Source of the DNA: Sinorhizobium garamanticum
GTDB taxonomy: Bacteria > Pseudomonadota > Alphaproteobacteria > Rhizobiales > Rhizobiaceae
DNA length: 64,000 nt
NCBI RefSeq assembly: GCF_029892065.1
Contig: NZ_CP120373.1
Coordinates: forward strand, 3,417,001 to 3,481,000
Direction: 5' to 3'
Below are positions 25,995-36,187 of the stretch, piece by piece. A program made the translations under genes and the position numbers. A model generated the notes under the pieces. The model made no database searches. It was not told the origin of the DNA and was given only the letters and a program-made list of their open reading frames with translations. How positions within the stretch are numbered: the first letter of the stretch is position 1; each line of letters opens with the position of its first letter.

Positions 25995-26672
25995 GCGCTT
26001 TCGCGCGAGAAGCGTTTCGACCAAATGGGGTGTCAGCTCGTCGAAATGCTGGATGATGCGATCGGGAGCGAGGCTCTCGATCGGCACGTCGGAATAGCCG
26101 AACGGCACGGCAATCGAAGGCACCGACGCGTTCCGCGCGACAAGGATATCGTTGAGGCTGTCGCCGACCATCACGGAGCGCTCGGCGATACCGCCGGCAT
26201 TGGCGACCGTTGAAAGCAGATGTTCCGCATCCGGCTTGCGGACCGCGAAGGTGTCGCCCCCGGCGACGGCTGCGAACCGGCCGAGCAGGCCAAGCCTTTC
26301 GAGAAGGCGCGTTGCGAGCATTTCCGGTTTGTTGGTGCAGACAGCGAGCTTCAGGCCGGCATCCTGCAGGCGATCGAGTGCCGCGACGAGGCCCGGATAG
26401 GGCACCGAGTCCCCGGGCATTGAGCCGTGGTAAAAATCCACGAACTCCTTCATCTGCCAGGCAAGGTCCCCTTCGCTGAGTGCCTTGCCGCGCAGCGCGA
26501 ACGTGCGCTCGATCATTGCCCGCGCGCCGTGACCGACGAGATTGGTCAGGTCCGCATAGGTGACGGGCTCGACGCCGGCCTGTGTGACTGCGTGATTGAG
26601 GCTAGCGACGAGATCCGGAGCGGTGTCGACAAGCGTACCGTCGAGATCGAAGACGACAATGGGAGGAGACAC
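25989..26672 (-). CDS. gph: Phosphoglycolate phosphatase (HAD family)
   Basis: A 227-residue HAD-superfamily phosphatase. The nucleophile motif VVFDLDGTLVDTAPDL is at residues 6-21, motif II is AVCTNKPEM and motif IV is MVGDSLNDI. Gph removes phosphate from 2-phosphoglycolate formed by DNA repair or oxygenation. Other HAD phosphatases look alike, but length, motifs and the DTAPDLV signature favour Gph. Divergent from rpiA. Confidence 0.88.
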   Translation of the reverse strand: MSPPIVVFDLDGTLVDTAPDLVASLNHAVTQAGVEPVTYADLTNLVGHGARAMIERTFALRGKALSEGDLAWQMKEFVDFYHGSMPGDSVPYPGLVAALDRLQDAGLKLAVCTNKPEMLATRLLERLGLLGRFAAVAGGDTFAVRKPDAEHLLSTVANAGGIAERSVMVGDSLNDILVARNASVPSIAVPFGYSDVPIESLAPDRIIQHFDELTPHLVETLLARKRK

Positions 26673-26892
26673 TGGGAACCTCGTGTTGCGGAAACCATAG
26701 CTGTTCGGGTAGGCGAAGTGGGCGAGGAATGCAATGGCGCGGATCAGCGCAGCCTGCTGCCGGAATCCGGTAAACCGCTCTTATTTTGGCTTTTGTTTGC
26801 TGCGACGGGCGTGTAAGTGTCTCACCGACAATTGGACAGTGGCTGGCCTGCGTGGCTGGCCATTTGAGCGATCACGAGGGAGCGAGTGGCGC

Positions 26893-27588
26893 ATGGACGC
26901 CCGCCAAATGAAGATCAAGGCCGCAGCGGCGGCGCTTGAATATGTCGAGAACGGCATGCGGCTTGGAATTGGTACCGGTTCGACCGCCGAAGAATTCGTC
27001 CGGCTGCTCGGCGAAAAGGTCGCGTCGGGCTTTCAGATCACCGGCGTGCCGACGTCCGAGCGGACAGCGAGGCTTTGCCTCGAACTCGGCGTGCCTTTGA
27101 AGTCGCTCGACGAACTGCCGGAGTTGGATCTCACCATCGACGGTGCCGATGAGGTAGATGGGAAGCTGAGATTGATCAAGGGCGGCGGCGGCGCGCTGCT
27201 GCGCGAGAAAATCGTCGCCAGCGCCTCTAAACGCATGATCGTCATCGCCGACGAATCGAAGGTTGTCGACGTGCTCGGCGCGTTCAAGCTGCCGATCGAA
27301 GTGAATCCGTTCGGGCAGGTGGCAACGCGGCTGGCGATAGAGAAGGTCGCGTCCCGGATGGGAATGACTGGCGATATCGTCGTTCGCGCGTCGGGCGACG
27401 GCCCGTTCATGACCGACGGGGGACACCTAATCCTCGATGCATCTTTTGGCCGTATTCCTGATGCAGATGCGCTCGCGGCAGAGCTGAACGCCATCCCCGG
27501 GGTGGTTGAGCACGGGCTGTTTATCGGGATTGCGTCGTTGGCGATCATCGCCGGTCCGGAGGGAGCCCGTACCCTGACGGCGTCCTGA
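26893..27588 (+). CDS. rpiA: Ribose-5-phosphate isomerase A
   Basis: A 231-residue cytosolic enzyme of the pentose phosphate pathway that interconverts ribose 5-phosphate and ribulose 5-phosphate. Landmarks are [12 protein letters not shown] (substrate loop), [10 protein letters not shown] and the catalytic segment [17 protein letters not shown] 26893 has GAGGGAG upstream and gives the usual family length; the frame is open further 5' without coding character. Followed after 120 bp by the DUF2059 gene. Confidence 0.95.
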   Translation: MDARQMKIKAAAAALEYVENGMRLGIGTGSTAEEFVRLLGEKVASGFQITGVPTSERTARLCLELGVPLKSLDELPELDLTIDGADEVDGKLRLIKGGGGALLREKIVASASKRMIVIADESKVVDVLGAFKLPIEVNPFGQVATRLAIEKVASRMGMTGDIVVRASGDGPFMTDGGHLILDASFGRIPDADALAAELNAIPGVVEHGLFIGIASLAIIAGPEGARTLTAS

Positions 27589-27708
27589 GCCGGTCCCGCC
27601 GCTTCCATGAAGCGTCGCGGATGGCGCAGAAAATAAGTTTCCGCACATGTCTGCTTGGCGGCGGCGATCGGCCGGGCGACAGGTGCCAACACAGGAGCAT
27701 GGATAACA

Positions 27709-28254
27709 ATGAACAAACTCACAGGTCTTGCCCGCACTCTCGCAGCTGCTGCCGTACTCGTTTCGGTTTCGGTTCCGGCAGTTCGCGCCCAGGACGTGAC
27801 GGAAGATCAAGTTAAGGCCGCCCGCGCGACCATCGCAGCGCTCGGCGTGACCAACACCTTCGACAACATTCTGCCGCGTCTCGCCGAGCGACTGAAGAAT
27901 ACGCTGATCCAGTCCTCGCCGAACCACCAGGAACTGATCACCGCGACGGTCGACGAGAAGGCGCTCGCTCTTGCGGCGCGGCGTGCGGATCTGGAGCGCG
28001 AGGCCGCAACCATTTATGCCAAGACGTTCTCGGTCGAGGAACTGAACGCGATCACCGAGTTCTACAGCTCGCCCGCCGGTAAGAAGCTGCTGAACGACGG
28101 TCCGATCGCTTCCCGCGAGTTGCTGAAGGCAGCCGATATCTGGGCGGCCGGCGTTTCGCGCGATCTGACCCAGGAGGCGACCAAGTCGCTCGATACGACA
28201 ATCGGCGGCGCACCTGCAGCCGACGCTGGTACCGCCGCGCCGGCGCAGCAGTAA
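27709..28254 (+). CDS. DUF2059 secreted protein
   Basis: A 181-residue exported protein: signal peptide (residues 1-27, cleavage after VRA), then a helical DUF2059 domain with the family phrase ITEFYSSPAGKKLL (about residues 115-128). Function of the family is unknown. An Ala/Gly-rich C-terminus closes the protein. AGGAG lies 12 bases before ATG 27709, a little far. A strong terminator follows, so gor has its own promoter. Confidence 0.82.
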   Translation: MNKLTGLARTLAAAAVLVSVSVPAVRAQDVTEDQVKAARATIAALGVTNTFDNILPRLAERLKNTLIQSSPNHQELITATVDEKALALAARRADLEREAATIYAKTFSVEELNAITEFYSSPAGKKLLNDGPIASRELLKAADIWAAGVSRDLTQEATKSLDTTIGGAPAADAGTAAPAQQ

Positions 28255-28281
28255 TTGCCGCAAGGACGACGACAGATCGAT

Positions 28282-28315
28282 AAAGCCCGGAGCAATCCGG
28301 GCTTTTCTTTTTTTG
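28282..28315 (+). terminator. Intrinsic terminator after the DUF2059 gene
   Basis: AAAGCCCGGA and TCCGGGCTTT form a perfect 10-bp stem around GCAA, followed by TCTTTTTTT. Confidence 0.9.
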
Positions 28316-28421
28316 CGCCGCAATACTATATCAATGGCGAAGGGTGAGGCGGGGGTTCGTGCCTTCCATCCTCCAATCCGACATTTTCGACTGATACGAT
28401 TTTTCACACCAGGAGCTCGCC

Positions 28422-29813
28422 ATGACCGCTTTCGACTATGACCTCTTCGTGATCGGCGGTGGTTCGGGTGGCGTCAGAAGCGGGCGTCTGGCAGCGGCGC
28501 TCGGCAAGAAGGTGGCGATTGCGGAGGAGTTTCGATACGGCGGCACCTGCGTAATCCGCGGCTGCGTGCCGAAGAAGCTCTATGTCTATGCTTCGCAATA
28601 TTCGGAGCATTTCGAGGACGCGGCGGGATTCGGCTGGACGGTTGGCGAAAGCCGCTTCGACTGGGCCAAGCTGGTCGCGGCCAAGGAACAGGAAATCTCC
28701 CGTCTCGAGGGCCTATATCGCAAGGGGCTCGCGAATTCCGGCGCCGAAATCCTCGATACCCGCGCCGAACTCGTAGGCCCGAACACGGTGCGGCTGCTGG
28801 CGAGCGGAAAGACCGTCACAGCCGAGCGCATCGTGATCGCAGTCGGCGGGCATCCGAGCCCGCACGATGCGCTTCCAGGGCACGAGCTGTGCATCAGCTC
28901 CAACGAGGCCTTCGACCTCGCCGAACTGCCGAAATCGATCCTCATCGCCGGCGGCGGCTATATCGCAATCGAATTCGCTAACATTTTCCATGGGTTGGGT
29001 GTCGAGACGACGCTGATTTATCGCGGCAAGGAAATTCTCTCGCGCTTTGATCAGGACCTCAGGCGCGGCCTCCACGCGGCGATGGAAGAGAAGGGCATCC
29101 GCATCCTGTGTGAGGATATCATCCAGTCGGTATCGACCGATGCACAAGGCCGACGCGTCGCTCAGACGATGAAGCACGGTGAACTCGTTGTCGACCAGGT
29201 GATGCTCGCTCTGGGGCGCGTGCCGAACACCAAGGGGCTCGGCCTCGAAAACGCGGGCATCAAGGTAAACGAGCGCGGCGCAATCATTGTCGATGCCTTC
29301 TCGCGCACGAGCGCACCGGGCATCTACGCGCTCGGCGACGTGACCGACCGCGTACAGCTGACGCCGGTAGCGATCCACGAGGCTATGTCCTTCATCGAGA
29401 CCGAATACAAGAACAACCCGACGTCGCCGGATCACGACCTGATCGCGACCGCTGTCTTCTCGCAGCCGGAGATCGGCACGGTCGGAATGACGGAAGAAGA
29501 CGCGGCGCGCAAATTCGATGAGCTCGAAGTCTATCGCGCCGAGTTCCGTCCGATGAAGGCGACCCTTTCGGGACGGAAGGAAAAGATAATCGTGAAGCTT
29601 GTGGTCAACGCCGCCGACCGCAAGGTGGTGGGTGCGCATATCCTCGGCCACGATGCCGGCGAAATGGCGCAACTGCTCGGAATTTCGCTGAAGGCCGGAT
29701 GCACCAAGGACGACTTCGATCGCACCATGGCCGTGCATCCGACGGCGGCGGAGGAACTGGTGACCATGTACCAGCCTTCCTACCGGATCAGAAAGGGCGA
29801 AAGGGTCGCGTGA
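28422..29813 (+). CDS. gor: Glutathione-disulfide reductase
   Basis: A 463-residue FAD enzyme that reduces oxidised glutathione with NADPH. The FAD fold starts [16 protein letters not shown]; the redox-active disulfide is C43/C48 in [14 protein letters not shown]. The NADPH fold has [12 protein letters not shown], the second FAD motif is [11 protein letters not shown] and the C-terminal catalytic histidine is in AVHPTAAEE. The GCVPKK form and overall length mark glutathione reductase rather than lipoamide dehydrogenase. Single-gene unit. Confidence 0.95.
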   Translation: MTAFDYDLFVIGGGSGGVRSGRLAAALGKKVAIAEEFRYGGTCVIRGCVPKKLYVYASQYSEHFEDAAGFGWTVGESRFDWAKLVAAKEQEISRLEGLYRKGLANSGAEILDTRAELVGPNTVRLLASGKTVTAERIVIAVGGHPSPHDALPGHELCISSNEAFDLAELPKSILIAGGGYIAIEFANIFHGLGVETTLIYRGKEILSRFDQDLRRGLHAAMEEKGIRILCEDIIQSVSTDAQGRRVAQTMKHGELVVDQVMLALGRVPNTKGLGLENAGIKVNERGAIIVDAFSRTSAPGIYALGDVTDRVQLTPVAIHEAMSFIETEYKNNPTSPDHDLIATAVFSQPEIGTVGMTEEDAARKFDELEVYRAEFRPMKATLSGRKEKIIVKLVVNAADRKVVGAHILGHDAGEMAQLLGISLKAGCTKDDFDRTMAVHPTAAEELVTMYQPSYRIRKGERVA

Positions 29814-30024
29814 GCCCGCCTGGCGGCGGCAAAGCGGCCACCGATGTTTTCTGGTAGAATGGCTTTCCAAGCCCCATGTTAACGTTTATAAGCCCGCATC
29901 CGCGAAGTCATCGGCTCGGGGGCGGGCGCGACGGCTGGGATCATGGAAATCCGAATACCGGGCGGTTATACGACCGCGGGCGCGACGTGCGCGGGGCTCC
30001 CGCGTCAGACAACAGGTGATGGAA

Positions 30025-31398
30025 ATGGCACAGACTTGGACTCCGAACAGCTGGCGGCAGAAACCCATTCAGCAGGTGCCGGACTATCCGGACCTCGCAG
30101 CGCTTGAGGCAGTGGAAACACGCCTCGCGAAGTATCCGCCGCTTGTGTTCGCCGGTGAGGCGCGGCGTCTGAAGACTGCGCTCGCCAATGTCGCCGAGGG
30201 CCGTGGTTTCCTGCTGCAGGGCGGTGACTGCGCGGAGAGCTTCGCCGAGCACGGCGCAGACACCATCCGCGATTTCTTCCGCGCCTTCCTCCAGATGGCC
30301 GTCGTCCTGACCTTCGGCGCACAGCAGCCGGTGGTCAAGGTCGGCCGTATCGCCGGCCAGTTCGCCAAGCCGCGCTCCTCGGGCGTGGAAAAGCAGGGTG
30401 ACGTGACGTTGCCGAGCTACCGCGGCGACATCATCAACGGCATCGAGTTCACGGAGGAGGCCCGCGTGCCCAATCCGGAGCGGCAGGTCATGGCCTACCG
30501 CCAGTCCGCCGCGACGCTGAACCTGCTGCGTGCCTTCGCGATGGGCGGCTACGCCAACCTCGAGAACGTGCATCAGTGGATGCTCGGCTTCGTCAAGGAC
30601 AGCCCGCAGGCCGAGCGCTACCGCAAGCTCGCCGACCGGATCTCCGAGACCATGGATTTCATGAAGGCGATCGGCATCACCTCGGAAAACCACCCGAGCC
30701 TGCGCGAGACCGATTTCTTCACCAGCCACGAGGCGCTGCTGCTCGGCTACGAGCAGGCGCTCACCCGGGTCGACTCGACCTCCGGTGATTGGTATGCGAC
30801 CTCGGGCCACATGATCTGGATCGGCGACCGCACGCGTCAGCCCGACCATGCGCATGTCGAATATTGCCGTGGTATCAAGAACCCGCTCGGCCTCAAGTGC
30901 GGCCCGTCGCTGACCGCCGACGGCCTGCTGGAACTGATCGACCTCCTCAACCCGGCAAACGAGGCGGGCCGCCTGACGCTCATCTGCCGTTTCGGTCACG
31001 ACAAGGTGGCCGAGCATCTGCCGCGCCTCATCCGCGCGGTCGAGCGCGAGGGCAAGAAGGTGGTGTGGTCGTGCGATCCGATGCACGGCAACACGATCAC
31101 GCTCAACAACTACAAGACCCGGCCCTTCGAACGGATCCTGTCGGAAGTCGAAAGCTTCTTCCAGATTCACCGCGCGGAAGGCACGCACCCGGGCGGCATC
31201 CACATCGAGATGACCGGCAACGATGTCACCGAATGCACCGGCGGCGCGCGTGCGCTTTCCGGCGACGATCTTGCCGATCGCTATCACACCCATTGCGATC
31301 CGCGCCTGAACGCGGACCAGGCTCTCGAACTTGCCTTCCTGCTCGCCGAGCGCATGAAGGGCGGCCGCGACGAGAAGAAGATGGTCGTCAACGGTTGA
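30025..31398 (+). CDS. aroF: 3-deoxy-7-phosphoheptulonate synthase, class II
   Basis: A 457-residue plant-type (class II) DAHP synthase, first enzyme of the shikimate pathway, joining phosphoenolpyruvate and erythrose 4-phosphate. Family-specific phrases are [36 protein letters not shown] and [12 protein letters not shown]. Three possible starts lie within nine bases (GTG 30016, ATG 30019, ATG 30025); 30025 was chosen as it begins at the conserved [10 protein letters not shown] and leaves AGGTGA at usable spacing. A terminator follows. Confidence 0.94.
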   Translation: MAQTWTPNSWRQKPIQQVPDYPDLAALEAVETRLAKYPPLVFAGEARRLKTALANVAEGRGFLLQGGDCAESFAEHGADTIRDFFRAFLQMAVVLTFGAQQPVVKVGRIAGQFAKPRSSGVEKQGDVTLPSYRGDIINGIEFTEEARVPNPERQVMAYRQSAATLNLLRAFAMGGYANLENVHQWMLGFVKDSPQAERYRKLADRISETMDFMKAIGITSENHPSLRETDFFTSHEALLLGYEQALTRVDSTSGDWYATSGHMIWIGDRTRQPDHAHVEYCRGIKNPLGLKCGPSLTADGLLELIDLLNPANEAGRLTLICRFGHDKVAEHLPRLIRAVEREGKKVVWSCDPMHGNTITLNNYKTRPFERILSEVESFFQIHRAEGTHPGGIHIEMTGNDVTECTGGARALSGDDLADRYHTHCDPRLNADQALELAFLLAERMKGGRDEKKMVVNG

Positions 31399-31463
31399 TC
31401 AGGGACGAAAGCCGCCTAGTTCAAAATTTCTGAATGATCGGCGCGTCATCTGAATTTGACAGG

Positions 31464-31497
31464 GCCGGGCCAGCCGATAAAGCTGGCCTGGCTTTTT
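31464..31497 (+). terminator. Intrinsic terminator after aroF
   Basis: GCCGGGCCAGC (31464-31474) pairs with GCTGGCCTGGC (31482-31492) with one wobble, followed by TTTTT. Confidence 0.85.
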
Positions 31498-31547
31498 GTG
31501 CTACAGCGCCGTGCGTCTTTTCAGACGCACAAAGGTCGCTGTAGCAC
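31498..31547. repeat. RIME-like half element (second palindrome only), copy 4
   Basis: GTGCTACAGCG and CGCTGTAGCAC ends enclose GTGCGTC-TTTTCA-GACGCAC. Only the second of the two RIME palindromes is present, starting at the end of the aroF terminator. Confidence 0.65.
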
Positions 31548-31584
31548 TTTGCAGCAGCTCGAATTGAACGACGGGAGGACGACA

Positions 31585-31980
31585 ATGGAAGTTCATGAAG
31601 GCGGCTGCCTTTGCGGCGCCGTGCGGTTCAAGACGCACGGGAAGCTCAGGGAGATCATCTTCTGCCATTGCTCGCAGTGCCGGAAACAAACCGGCCTCTA
31701 TTACGCCGCCACGAATGTGCTGAACAACGACATCGATGTCGAAGGCGCGGACAATGTCACCTGGTATCGTTCGAGCCCGGAGGCACAGCGCGGCTTTTGC
31801 CGGCACTGTGGATCGGCGCTTTTCTGGAAGGCCGACACACTCGACTACACGTCAATTCTTGCGGGCACCTTCGAGACGCCGACGCGGCTCGAACCCGGCT
31901 ATCATATCTATTGCGCCGACAAGGGCGACTACTACGATATCGTGGACGAACTGCCGCGGTTTGACCAGGGCCGCGCCTGA
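31585..31980 (+). CDS. GFA family (Mss4-like zinc) protein
   Basis: A 131-residue protein of the glutathione-dependent formaldehyde-activating (GFA/CENP-V) fold. Zinc ligands are CLCGAV (near 8-10), FCHCSQCRK (near 30-36) and FCRHCGSALFW (near 72-76). The family is annotated after Gfa, but most members have no proven activity. ATG 31585 has GGGAGG nine bases upstream. It converges with the next gene. Confidence 0.85.
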   Translation: MEVHEGGCLCGAVRFKTHGKLREIIFCHCSQCRKQTGLYYAATNVLNNDIDVEGADNVTWYRSSPEAQRGFCRHCGSALFWKADTLDYTSILAGTFETPTRLEPGYHIYCADKGDYYDIVDELPRFDQGRA

Positions 31981-31990
31981 CCACACTTGC

Positions 31991-32896
31991 CTAATGTCCC
32001 GGCGTCGTCGCTGCCCGGTCGAAAGCGCTTGCCAAGGCTTCGAACTTCACGGCCTGCCAGAGGGCATATTCCTCGACCAACCGTTCGCTTAGCCAGAACT
32101 GGCCACGCGCGCCGGCATCGGGCCTGCCGATAAAGCCGGACTTCTCCGCGTTTGAAAACAGACGGCGGACATGGGTGTTCGATATGGCGTAGTGCTCTGC
32201 GAGTGCGGCCAGATTGACGCTGATCGGTACTCTTCCGTCCTCTGGAACAAGACTTGACGGACGCGACATCAGGTCGTCGAGCAGTACGCCGCCAGACTCC
32301 GACCAGACGAACACCGCGACACCCTGCGGCGGCTGCGTCCACTTGCTGTCAGCAAGCAGGCGCCGCGTCGCGATCGGCTGAGCGCGTTCGAAAATGGTGA
32401 TGTCGGCCTCGATACGCTCGGCTCTCGTTCCTCCGTCCAAGAGGTCGAGCGTTCTCATCTGGGTTTTGAACCAGAGTTGCATCGCATGCTGGCTGACCTC
32501 CGTCGGCTCAAGCGGGCGCGTTCTCCTGGTTCGGCCGCCGCTGGTGGGCCGGAGCAGCTTGTAGGCGAGCAATTCGGCAAGAAATGCAGTCGCGGTGTTC
32601 CGGCTCGCCCCACCGGTTTCGCGCATCAGTTTCAGCAGGCGCGCCGCGGTGACGCCGGAGTCGGGATCGTTGCGATCGCGTTCGAGGTGGAGGGCATAGA
32701 CGGCCTGCGAGAGTATCCACTTCTGGTGAGCAGCCACCATGCGTGCGACGCGCGGGAAGAGATCGTTCAGCGAGATGAGGTTGCGTGCACCCACCTGCAA
32801 GGCTGGCCGAAATGCCGGATTTTGCAGCAAAGCCTCCACCGTGAAGCCGGGCGGGCTCTTTTGCTCAACGTTTTCCTTCCCCACAACCCGCTGCAT
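31991..32896 (-). CDS. Unrecognised protein with two helix-turn-helix-like regions
   Basis: I do not recognise this 301-residue protein. One helix-turn-helix-like region lies about residues 85-135 (VTAARLLKLMRETGGASRNT, then a basic wing GRTRRTR). A second lies near 225-265 (VNLAALAEHYAISNTHVRR, then SEKSG-like turn). The layout suggests a DNA-binding regulator with two winged helices. No membrane helix or signal is present. The open frame starts at TTG 32914; ATG 32896 was preferred because GGGGA lies nine bases upstream. It converges with the GFA gene. Confidence 0.65.
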   Translation of the reverse strand: MQRVVGKENVEQKSPPGFTVEALLQNPAFRPALQVGARNLISLNDLFPRVARMVAAHQKWILSQAVYALHLERDRNDPDSGVTAARLLKLMRETGGASRNTATAFLAELLAYKLLRPTSGGRTRRTRPLEPTEVSQHAMQLWFKTQMRTLDLLDGGTRAERIEADITIFERAQPIATRRLLADSKWTQPPQGVAVFVWSESGGVLLDDLMSRPSSLVPEDGRVPISVNLAALAEHYAISNTHVRRLFSNAEKSGFIGRPDAGARGQFWLSERLVEEYALWQAVKFEALASAFDRAATTPGH

Positions 32897-32914
32897 CTGC
32901 GCGCATGTCCCCAA

Positions 32915-33269
32915 TTGCGCTGCAACGAAACACGGCCATCGACGCGTGTTCCGGGCAACACACAGCCTTGCTCTGGCAATTCACTAGCATTTCAACCTTG
33001 CCCTTAGCGCGCAAGGTCATTGTTCGTCTCAGGCGAAGTCCCACGCGCCGCTAACACCGCAGCGGCGGATGCTTGCAATAAGTTAATGGAGAGCTCGTCA
33101 TGTCTCGTGATCCCGCTCGATCGCGGGCCGCTTGCAGGGACCTGGTCCACCAGGCTCTTCAGAATGGAGAACGCAACGGTCATGAACAATAATGGCGCCG
33201 CATCTCTAATGCCCTGCATTTTCAGGGTGCGCCTCAAAGGTTAAATTTTTCATACTCCAATAGGTTGCG
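32915..33269. other. Intergenic region, no supported gene
   Basis: About 355 bp between the regulator-like gene and the DUF1003 remnant. Short frames on both strands (30-77 codons) lack homology I can recognise. Nothing firm is seen. Confidence 0.4.
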
Positions 33270-33828
33270 CTACTTTCCCGTCCGTTCCTGACCACGATCC
33301 GTCGCGGGCATGGACTGCGCTATCTGACGATTGAGGTTGGCAAGCTCGGCGCGCAGTTCACCGATTTCGCGGAGCAGCACGTCATCCACCGTGTGGTGGA
33401 GCGCGATCAGTTCGACTTCCGATTTGAGATTGACCTCGTAATCCTTCGACGCGGCAAAGCGATCTCGTTCGGCCTGACGGTTCTGCGACATCATAATGAC
33501 CGTAGCGCCGCGAGCATCGAAACACGAGGTTCAGGAAGATGTATGGGTACGGATCGAATGCGCCCCGCACGAGAAGGATCGAGTTGATGAAGATCCAGGC
33601 GATGAGGAAGGCACAGAAGCTGAGGATGAAAGTCCAGGAGCCGCCGATGCGCGCGATGGCATCGGCAAGCCGGGCGCCAAAAGCGAGGCTGGTGTCGAAC
33701 GCCGCATGCGTATCCGTCGAAACGGGTCGCCGCTCCTTCGCATGCGTCAGGATGCGGCGTTCGATTTCGCTCAACTGGCTGCTGGGTTTGCCGAACAGGA
33801 TTTGGGAAATTTCGTTGAGATGCGGCAT
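33270..33828 (-). pseudogene. DUF1003 membrane protein, frameshifted
   Basis: The first frame (from ATG 33828) gives a normal DUF1003 beginning: soluble lead, then helix SWTFILSFCAFLIAWIF and DPYPYIFLNLV. At about 33515 the family sequence jumps to another frame, which carries the expected second part (IMMSQNRQAERDRF and a C-terminal coiled coil) down to 33270. Between them a short stretch readable as SMLAALR in a third frame suggests two small deletions rather than one. The function of DUF1003 is unknown. Either a true pseudogene or sequence error; the original protein would have been about 185 residues. Confidence 0.75.
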
Positions 33829-33997
33829 GTTGGCCTCCGGAAATGGCTCGGAGGCTATTTAGGACGGTGCCGGAAAGCTGTGAAGCGGTTTTCTGGCAGC
33901 GACCCCTGTCGTGCGCGAAAGAGCGGCTGCTCAGTTGTCGCGCGGAGGACGGCGGGAGGGCGGCGGCCGAGGCCGTTCGCGCCCCGGCCGTCGGGAT

Positions 33998-35938
33998 TCA
34001 GGAACCGACGGGGAAGAGTTCGGCATGGGACTTGAAGAAGCGTTCCGTGCTGAACCGCTTGCCGAACATCATATCGTGCTGGAGGAAGCGGTAATCGCGC
34101 AGCGACGCGGGAATCTTCGGCCGCCGCGACCACTCTGCGATGTCCTTGCCGTTTTTGCGGACCACCATATAGCGATCGATGACGCGGTACTGGTCGTAAA
34201 CCTTGCCCAGGAAGCCGGTGTAATAGGGGTGCTCGTAACCGGCCTGCTTCAGGATCTGATAGGAAAGGAAGGCCGGGCTGATCGTCCCGATGTTCTTTTT
34301 CGGGCCTGTCTTGTTCGACCAGACGACGAGCGGCGTTTCGTGCTGCGCCTTCATCTGTTCCTTCGAACCTTTGCGCGAGGCGGTCACGTCGTTCATGTAA
34401 CCCGTGTTGGTGTAGACCGTGTTGAGCGGCGGCAGATGATCGCCGAAGAGCACGATGATCGTCTCGCGGTCACGCTTCTTGGCCCACTCCATCAGCATCT
34501 TCAGGCTTTCGTCCGCTTCCTTGATGCCCTGGGCAAAGGTGGCGAGCACCTGGCGGTCGCCTTCGGGGAGATTGCCTTCGACCTTGATCGTGTTCTTCGC
34601 GTAGCGGTTCGGCTCGTAGGGGCCATGACCCTGCAAGGTGACCGTGAAGAAGAAGAAGGGGTCTTCCATGGCATCCGCCTGGCGGATGATTTCCTTCATC
34701 AGCGATTCGTCCGAGGCGAAGATTCCGCGCTTCTGCATCGCCGGCAAGTTCTCTTCCGAGCGGAACGTGTCGAAGCCGAAAGCCTTGTAGACGGCGGTGC
34801 GGTTCCAGAACCAGCCCTGGAAGGGATGGATGGCGCGCGCGACGTAGCCTTCACTGCGGAAGAAGGTCGCGAGCGAGGGGATCGGATTGCGGATATATTG
34901 CTGGTAGGGAATGCTGCCATAGGGCAGGAAGGCATTCGAAAAACCGGTCATCGCCTCGAATTCGACATTGGCGGTCATGCCGCCAAATTCCGGCGAGAAG
35001 ACGTTCCCCGCCTGCATTTCGCGGACCGTCGGCATCGGATCGGGCGAAAGCTTCACGTTCGGCAGGCGAGTCGGATCCCAGAAGGATTCGCTCATGACCA
35101 CGATGACGTCCGGCTTGCCGCGATGCGTCGTTCCGGCAGGCAACGGCTTGACCGGAATGCGGTCGATCGCATCGGCCATGTAGCCCGCCGGCGCGTTGAC
35201 ATTGGCCATCGGCAGGTTGATCGCGAAGGCGAGCGCAAAACCGTTGTGGCGATAGTTCTCGGTCTGGTCCCACATGATCGGGATCACCCGCAAGCGGTCG
35301 CGGATCCACGAGAACTGGTTGTAGTCCATGATGTGCCAGAAGGCGACGAGCAGCGGCAGGGCAAAGGCCATGCGAACGACACGCTCCCTGCGCGTAAGCT
35401 TGGGAAAGTTCCGCCAGGCATAGCGCAGGAGCAGGCCGATGGTGGCGATCATAGCGATCAGCCCGACGACGACTGCGACGGCGGTCCAAGGGCGGTCCTT
35501 AACAAGGACGGGCATCAATTCCATGATCTGCCGCCCGAAAAGGAAATCGGTCGGATAAAGCGGATCGGAGAGGAAGACCTGCTTCTGCTCGCTGATGAAG
35601 GCCGGCAAAACCGCGAGCGGCACGACAAGGAGGGCCGCCTTGTGCTCACGGCCGAAGAGTGCATCGACGGCAAGCAGAACCAGGAAGAAGACAGCGATCG
35701 TCGTCCCGGCGGGACGCATGGGATCGATGAAATAGGCGATGGTTTCGCCAAAGGACTGGCGCACGATCAGTTCGACTGCGAATACGAGCGCGGCAGCAAT
35801 AAAGAGAGAGAAGAACGCGCTGCGCGTGCCGGCCAGCGCCTTGGCGTTTCTGACGGAGGACCCAGACCTGTCGATGACGGTCTGGGAGCGTCTCGCGGCG
35901 GCTGAATCGATACTGGCCAACGGCGTCTCCAATTTCAT
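33998..35938 (-). CDS. LTA synthase-like membrane sulfatase / phosphoglycerol transferase family
   Basis: A 646-residue inner-membrane protein of the alkaline-phosphatase superfamily. About five N-terminal helices (roughly residues 40-215) are followed by a periplasmic sulfatase-like domain starting VIVVMSESFWDPTRL (nucleophile region), with GMTANVEFEAMTGF and the metal-binding FGDHLPPL. In this superfamily such enzymes move phosphoglycerol or phosphoethanolamine onto glycans or lipids; candidates in rhizobia include cyclic glucan or lipid modification, unproven here. ATG 35938 preferred over TTG 35953. Confidence 0.85.
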   Translation of the reverse strand: MKLETPLASIDSAAARRSQTVIDRSGSSVRNAKALAGTRSAFFSLFIAAALVFAVELIVRQSFGETIAYFIDPMRPAGTTIAVFFLVLLAVDALFGREHKAALLVVPLAVLPAFISEQKQVFLSDPLYPTDFLFGRQIMELMPVLVKDRPWTAVAVVVGLIAMIATIGLLLRYAWRNFPKLTRRERVVRMAFALPLLVAFWHIMDYNQFSWIRDRLRVIPIMWDQTENYRHNGFALAFAINLPMANVNAPAGYMADAIDRIPVKPLPAGTTHRGKPDVIVVMSESFWDPTRLPNVKLSPDPMPTVREMQAGNVFSPEFGGMTANVEFEAMTGFSNAFLPYGSIPYQQYIRNPIPSLATFFRSEGYVARAIHPFQGWFWNRTAVYKAFGFDTFRSEENLPAMQKRGIFASDESLMKEIIRQADAMEDPFFFFTVTLQGHGPYEPNRYAKNTIKVEGNLPEGDRQVLATFAQGIKEADESLKMLMEWAKKRDRETIIVLFGDHLPPLNTVYTNTGYMNDVTASRKGSKEQMKAQHETPLVVWSNKTGPKKNIGTISPAFLSYQILKQAGYEHPYYTGFLGKVYDQYRVIDRYMVVRKNGKDIAEWSRRPKIPASLRDYRFLQHDMMFGKRFSTERFFKSHAELFPVGS

Positions 35939-36187
35939 AAATCTTTCGTCCAACTGTCATACGACTGTCATCTTGAACAGGGGATGAATGGCTAAACCAG
36001 CTGGGATGGGTGCAAGTTCCACGTGCGTGAAAAGATCGTTGCCGCGCCGTGTAAAGGGCGGGAAATGCAGAATTTTTTGGAATCTTTGATTTGTTCGCGA
36101 TTGGCGGTGGGTTTTTTATCGCGGTATGCGGTAAGAACAGGGCGTATGTCAGAAGTACTCGCTGAGACAAGACCACAGGCCCCGCTC

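Noticed and set aside
33004..33244. Short frames on both strands in the gap before the DUF1003 remnant
   Set aside because: No ribosome site, no family resemblance and mutually overlapping; coding cannot be supported.
33911..35905. A 664-codon frame antisense to the sulfatase gene
   Set aside because: No recognisable domain and typical shadow composition; the minus strand encodes a convincing membrane sulfatase.
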